Source: Balaenoptera acutorostrata
Lineage: Eukaryota > Chordata > Mammalia > Artiodactyla > Balaenopteridae
NCBI RefSeq assembly: GCF_949987535.1
Contig: NC_080082.1
Span: 43,153,874-43,217,873, forward strand
Direction: 5' to 3'
DNA: 64,000 nt
Part shown: piece after piece, positions 60,991-64,000 of the stretch
Layout: the number at the start of each line of letters is the position of its first letter
Numbering within the stretch: position 1 is the first letter of the stretch
Notes under the pieces: model-generated
What the model was told of the DNA's origin: nothing
Seen by the model: the letters and a program-made list of their open reading frames with translations, nothing else
The model's database searches: none
Made by a program: the position numbers and the translations under genes

Positions 60991-63973
60991 TTTCGTTGTA
61001 AGCGGGTTGTATCAGCCTTGCCACGTTTTCTCAACTGGGTATAAAGGAGGGCAGTCAGTAGTCCTCACCCTTCAAACCTACTCCAATTTCATAGAGGAAA
61101 CACGAAGCCTCAGTATGGTCTCCTGTGGCAAGGAAACTTTGCTTTCATTCCTTAGGTGGCACATTGGCTCAGAACTGCCCTACCCCAAGGATTCAGGGAT
61201 GTGCAGCCCGATTACTTGAGATCAGCACTTCTGGCTCTTTCATGGCTGAAACCAACTGGGAAAAGAGCCGTTCTAAGCTGGGGACCATGGTGTCTTTCCC
61301 TAGTCTACACAGAAAGAGCACTCTGAGTGAAACAAGATGCTGGCGTTTGGTAGCAAAATCTCCTATTCTGAAGAGAAACATTTCCTTGTAAGCGGGTTGC
61401 CTCAGCCTTGCCTCATTTTCACAAGTGGCTATAAAGGAGGGCAGTCAGTAGGCCTCACCCTTCAAGCCCACTCCAATTTCCTAGAGAAAACACCAGGCCA
61501 CGGTGTGCTTTCCTGTGGCAAGTAAACTTTGCTTTCATTCCTTACGGGGCACTTTGGCTCAGAACTGCCGTACCCCAAGGATTCAAGAATGTTCATCCCG
61601 ATTGTTTGAGAACAGCTTTTCTAGCTCTTTCATGGATGAAACCAACTGGGAAAAGAGCCGTTCTAAGCTGGGCTCCATGGTGTCTTACCCTGGTCTAACA
61701 GAAACAGCACTCTGAGGGAGACGAGCTGCTGGCGTTTGGTAGCAAAATCTCCTATTCTGAAGAGAAACATTTCGTTGTAAGCGGGTTGCATCAGCCTTGT
61801 CACATTTTCTGAACTGGCTTTAAAGAAGGGCAGTCAGTTGGCAGACTTCCTTGAGTCCCTGCTTCCCAGGCTGGAATCTTTGCTTTCATTCCTTAGTTAG
61901 CACATTGGCTCAGGACGGCCTTACCCCAAGGATTCAGGGTTGTGCAGCCCGATTACTTGAGATCAGCCCTTCTGGCTCTTTCATGGATGAAACCAACTGG
62001 GAAAAGAGCCATTCTAAGCTGGGGACCATGGTGTCTTTCCCTAGTCTACACAGAAAGAGCGCTCTGAGGGAGACGAGCTGCTGACGTTTGGTAGCAAAAT
62101 CTCCGATTATGAAGAGAAACATTTCTTTGCAAGCGGGTTGCATCAGCCTTGCCACATTTTCTCAACTGGCTTTAAAGGAGGGCAGTCAATTGGCAAACTT
62201 CCTTGAGGCCCTGCTTCCCAGGCTGTAAAATTTGCTTTCATTCCTTAGTTGGCACATTGGCTCAGGACTGCCTTACCCCAAAGATTCAGGGATGTGCAGC
62301 CCTATTAGTTGAGATCAGCCCTTCTGGCTCTTTCATGGATGAAACCAACTGGGAAAAGAGCCGTTCTTAGCTGGGGACCATGGTGTCTTTCCCTAGTCTA
62401 CACAGAAACAGCACTCTGAGTGAAACGAGATGCTGGCGTTTGGTAGCAAAATCTCCTATTCTGAAGAGAAACATTTCGTTGTAAGCGGGTTGCATCAGCC
62501 TTGCCTCATTTTCAAAAGTGGCTATAAAGGAGGGCAGTCAGTAGGCCTCACCCTTCAAGCCCACTCCAATTTCCTAGAGAAAACACCAGGCCTCCGTGTG
62601 CTTTCCTGTGGCAAGTAAACTTTGCTTTCATTCCTTAGAGGGCACTTTGGCTCAGAACTGCCCTATCCCAAGGATTCTGGAATGTTCAGCCCGATTGTTT
62701 GAAAACAGCTTTTCTGGCTCTTTCATGGATGAAACCAACTGGGAAAAGAGCCGTTCTAAGCTGGGGACCATGGTGTCTTTCCCTAGTCTACACAGAAACA
62801 GCACTCTGAGGGAGAGGAGCTGCTGGCGTTTGGTAGCATAATCTCCTATTCTGAAGAGAAACATTTCTTTGCAAACGGGTTGCATCAGCCTTGCCACATT
62901 TTCTCAACTGGCTTTAAAGAAGGGCAGTCACTTGGCAGACTTCCTTAAGTCCCTGCTTCCCAGGCTGGAAACTTTGCTTTCATTCCTTAGTTAGCACATT
63001 GGGTCAGGACGGCCTTACCCCAAGGATTCAGGGATGTGCAGCCCGATTACTTGAGATCAGCCCTTCTGGCTCTTTCATGGCTGAAACCAACTGGGAAAAG
63101 AGCCGTTCTAAGCTGGGAACCATGGTGTCTTACCCTAGTCTACACAGAAACAGCACTCTGAGGGAGAGGAGTTGCTGGTGTTTGGTAGCACAATCTCCTA
63201 TTCTGAAGAGAAACATTTCGTTGTAAGCGGGTTACATCAGCCTTGTCACATTTTCTCAACTGGCTTTAAAGAAGGGCAGTCAGGTGGCAGACTTACTCGA
63301 GGCCCTGCTTCCCAGGCTGGAAATTTTACTTTCATTCCTTAGTTAGCACATTGGCTCAGGACGGCCTTACCCCAAGGATTCAGGGATGTGCAGCCCGATT
63401 ACTTGAGATCAGCCCTTCCGGCTCTTTCATGGATGAAACCACCTGGGAAAAGAGCCGTTCTTAGCTGGGGACCATGGTGTCTTTCCCTAGTCTACACAGA
63501 AAGAGCACTCTGAGGGAAACGAGATGCTGGCGTTTGGTAGCAAAATCTCCTATTCTGAAGAGAAAGATTTCCTTGTAAGCGGGTTGCCTCAGCCTTGCCT
63601 CATTTTCACAAGTGGCTATAAAGGAGGGCAGTCAGTAGGCCTCACCCTTCAAGCCCACTCCAATTTCCTAGAGAAAACACCAGGCCACGGTGTGCTTTCC
63701 TGTGGCAAGTAAACTTTGCTTTCATTCCTTACGGGGCACTTTGGCTCAGAACTGCCCTACCCCAAGGATTCAGGAATGTTCATCCCGATTGTTTGAGAAC
63801 AGCTTTTCTAGCTCTTTCATGGATGAAACCAACTGGGAAAAGAGCCGTTCTAAGCTGGGCACCATGGTGTCTTACCCTGGTCTAACAGAAACAGCACTCT
63901 GAGGGAGACGAGCTGCTGGCGTTTGGTAGCAAAATCTCCTATTCTGAAGAGAAACATTTCGTTGTAAGCGGGT
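60991..63973 (+). promoter_or_regulatory. Intact CENP-B boxes of the diverged tail (5 sites)
   Basis: Cores start at 60991, 61770, 62474, 63216 and 63957, spaced 779, 704, 742 and 741 bp. The core is kept here although the surrounding monomers carry many private substitutions. Confidence 0.83.
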
Positions 63974-64000
63974 TGCATCAGCCTTGTCACATTTTCTGAA

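Larger units (their letters stand above)
1..64000 (+). repeat. Tandem satellite array with CENP-B-box-like motifs (probable mammalian centromeric satellite)
   Basis: Seen: the window is filled end to end with monomers in one orientation, about 175 in all, averaging 366 bp. Monomer steps are 350-352 bp (S) or 388-390 bp (L). No gap, inversion, transposon or unique segment breaks the series. Each monomer holds one 17-bp site that is either an intact CENP-B box core (62 monomers) or a point-mutated form. CpG is scarce relative to GpC. Known: CENP-B binds this core in primate alpha satellite and mouse minor satellite, and HOR structure marks the homogenised part of active centromere arrays. Inferred: a centromeric satellite of a mammal. 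I do not recognise the family by sequence. The S+L dimer length (742 bp) is close to the roughly 737 bp reported for a canid centromeric satellite, but I could not compare sequences. Confidence 0.9.
60151..64000 (+). repeat. Diverged tail of the array, no close copy in the window
   Basis: Monomer starts: 60151, 60503, 60853, 61242, 61632, 61983, 62335, 62725, 63077, 63429, 63819 (last one cut by the window end). Private substitutions are denser than elsewhere: CTGGCTGTTTC at 60140, GATGTGCCGCC near 60468, AAAAAGTGGC-type changes near 62514, AGAAAGAGC at 61312, 62053 and 63499, CTGACGTTTGG at 62082 and CCGATTATGAAG at 62103. M166-M167 resemble 29-mer members M22/M33 and M23. The following members resemble the box-alternating type. 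It is the least homogenised stretch here. Confidence 0.7.

Noticed and set aside
1..64000. CRISPR array or bacterial repeat region
   Set aside because: Repeats are about 350-390 bp, directly adjacent and without spacers. The monomer is CpG-poor and forms HORs, which fits a vertebrate satellite and not a prokaryote.
1..64000. Primate alpha satellite
   Set aside because: The monomer is 352/390 bp, less AT-rich, and shows none of the alpha-satellite landmarks I know apart from the CENP-B box. New World monkey dimers of about 340 bp were considered, but the sequence does not resemble them.
1..64000. Tandem gene family, rDNA or tRNA cluster
   Set aside because: There is no rRNA or tRNA motif, no intron-exon pattern and no promoter-terminator organisation, only variants of one short monomer.

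Overview
The whole 64 kb window is one uninterrupted, head-to-tail tandem satellite array. I see no protein-coding gene, RNA gene, transposon or unique sequence. About 175 monomers lie in the same orientation. They come in two lengths: a short form (S, 350-352 bp) and a long form (L, 388-390 bp). The 38 bp difference lies in one linker segment. I number monomers M1-M175, starting each at the conserved ATGGATGAAAC-like motif (M1 at 18, M2 at 370, and so on).

The key signal is a 17-bp element present once per monomer, about 139 bp after that start. In its intact form it reads TTTCGTTGTAAGCGGGT. This fits the CENP-B box core nTTCGnnnnAnnCGGGn at all nine essential positions, and it matches 15 of 17 positions of the human box YTTCGTTGGAARCGGGA. 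I count 62 intact cores; the other monomers carry point-mutated versions. The monomer does not look like 171-bp alpha satellite. The best reading is a centromeric satellite of a mammal that uses CENP-B. Supporting this, the monomer is CpG-poor (about six CpG against roughly thirty GpC by eye), as expected of a methylated vertebrate genome. I cannot name the species.

Layout: (1) 113-3680, a 4-monomer higher-order repeat (HOR) of 1444 bp. (2) 3001-24980, a 29-monomer HOR of 10,651 bp, just over two copies, with a 3-monomer 1094 bp HOR at its joints. (3) 24208-26394, one 6-monomer HOR of 2187 bp. (4) 26005-45769, a 14-monomer HOR of 5150 bp, 3.8 copies that are almost identical. (5) 45770-50424, a region where intact and broken boxes alternate, including an apparently perfect 742 bp duplication. 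(6) 50425-57222, three 6-monomer HORs of 2186 bp. (7) 56700-59901, a second copy of region 5. (8) 60151-64000, a more diverged tail with no close copy in the window.

The HORs can be derived from one another by whole-monomer deletions. The 14-mer equals the 29-mer minus 12 and minus 3 monomers, and the lengths agree exactly (10,651 - 4409 - 1092 = 5150). The tetramer and trimer equal the hexamer minus two and minus three monomers. This is the pattern expected of unequal crossover or gene conversion followed by re-amplification, as in primate alpha-satellite HOR evolution, but in an apparently unrelated sequence family.
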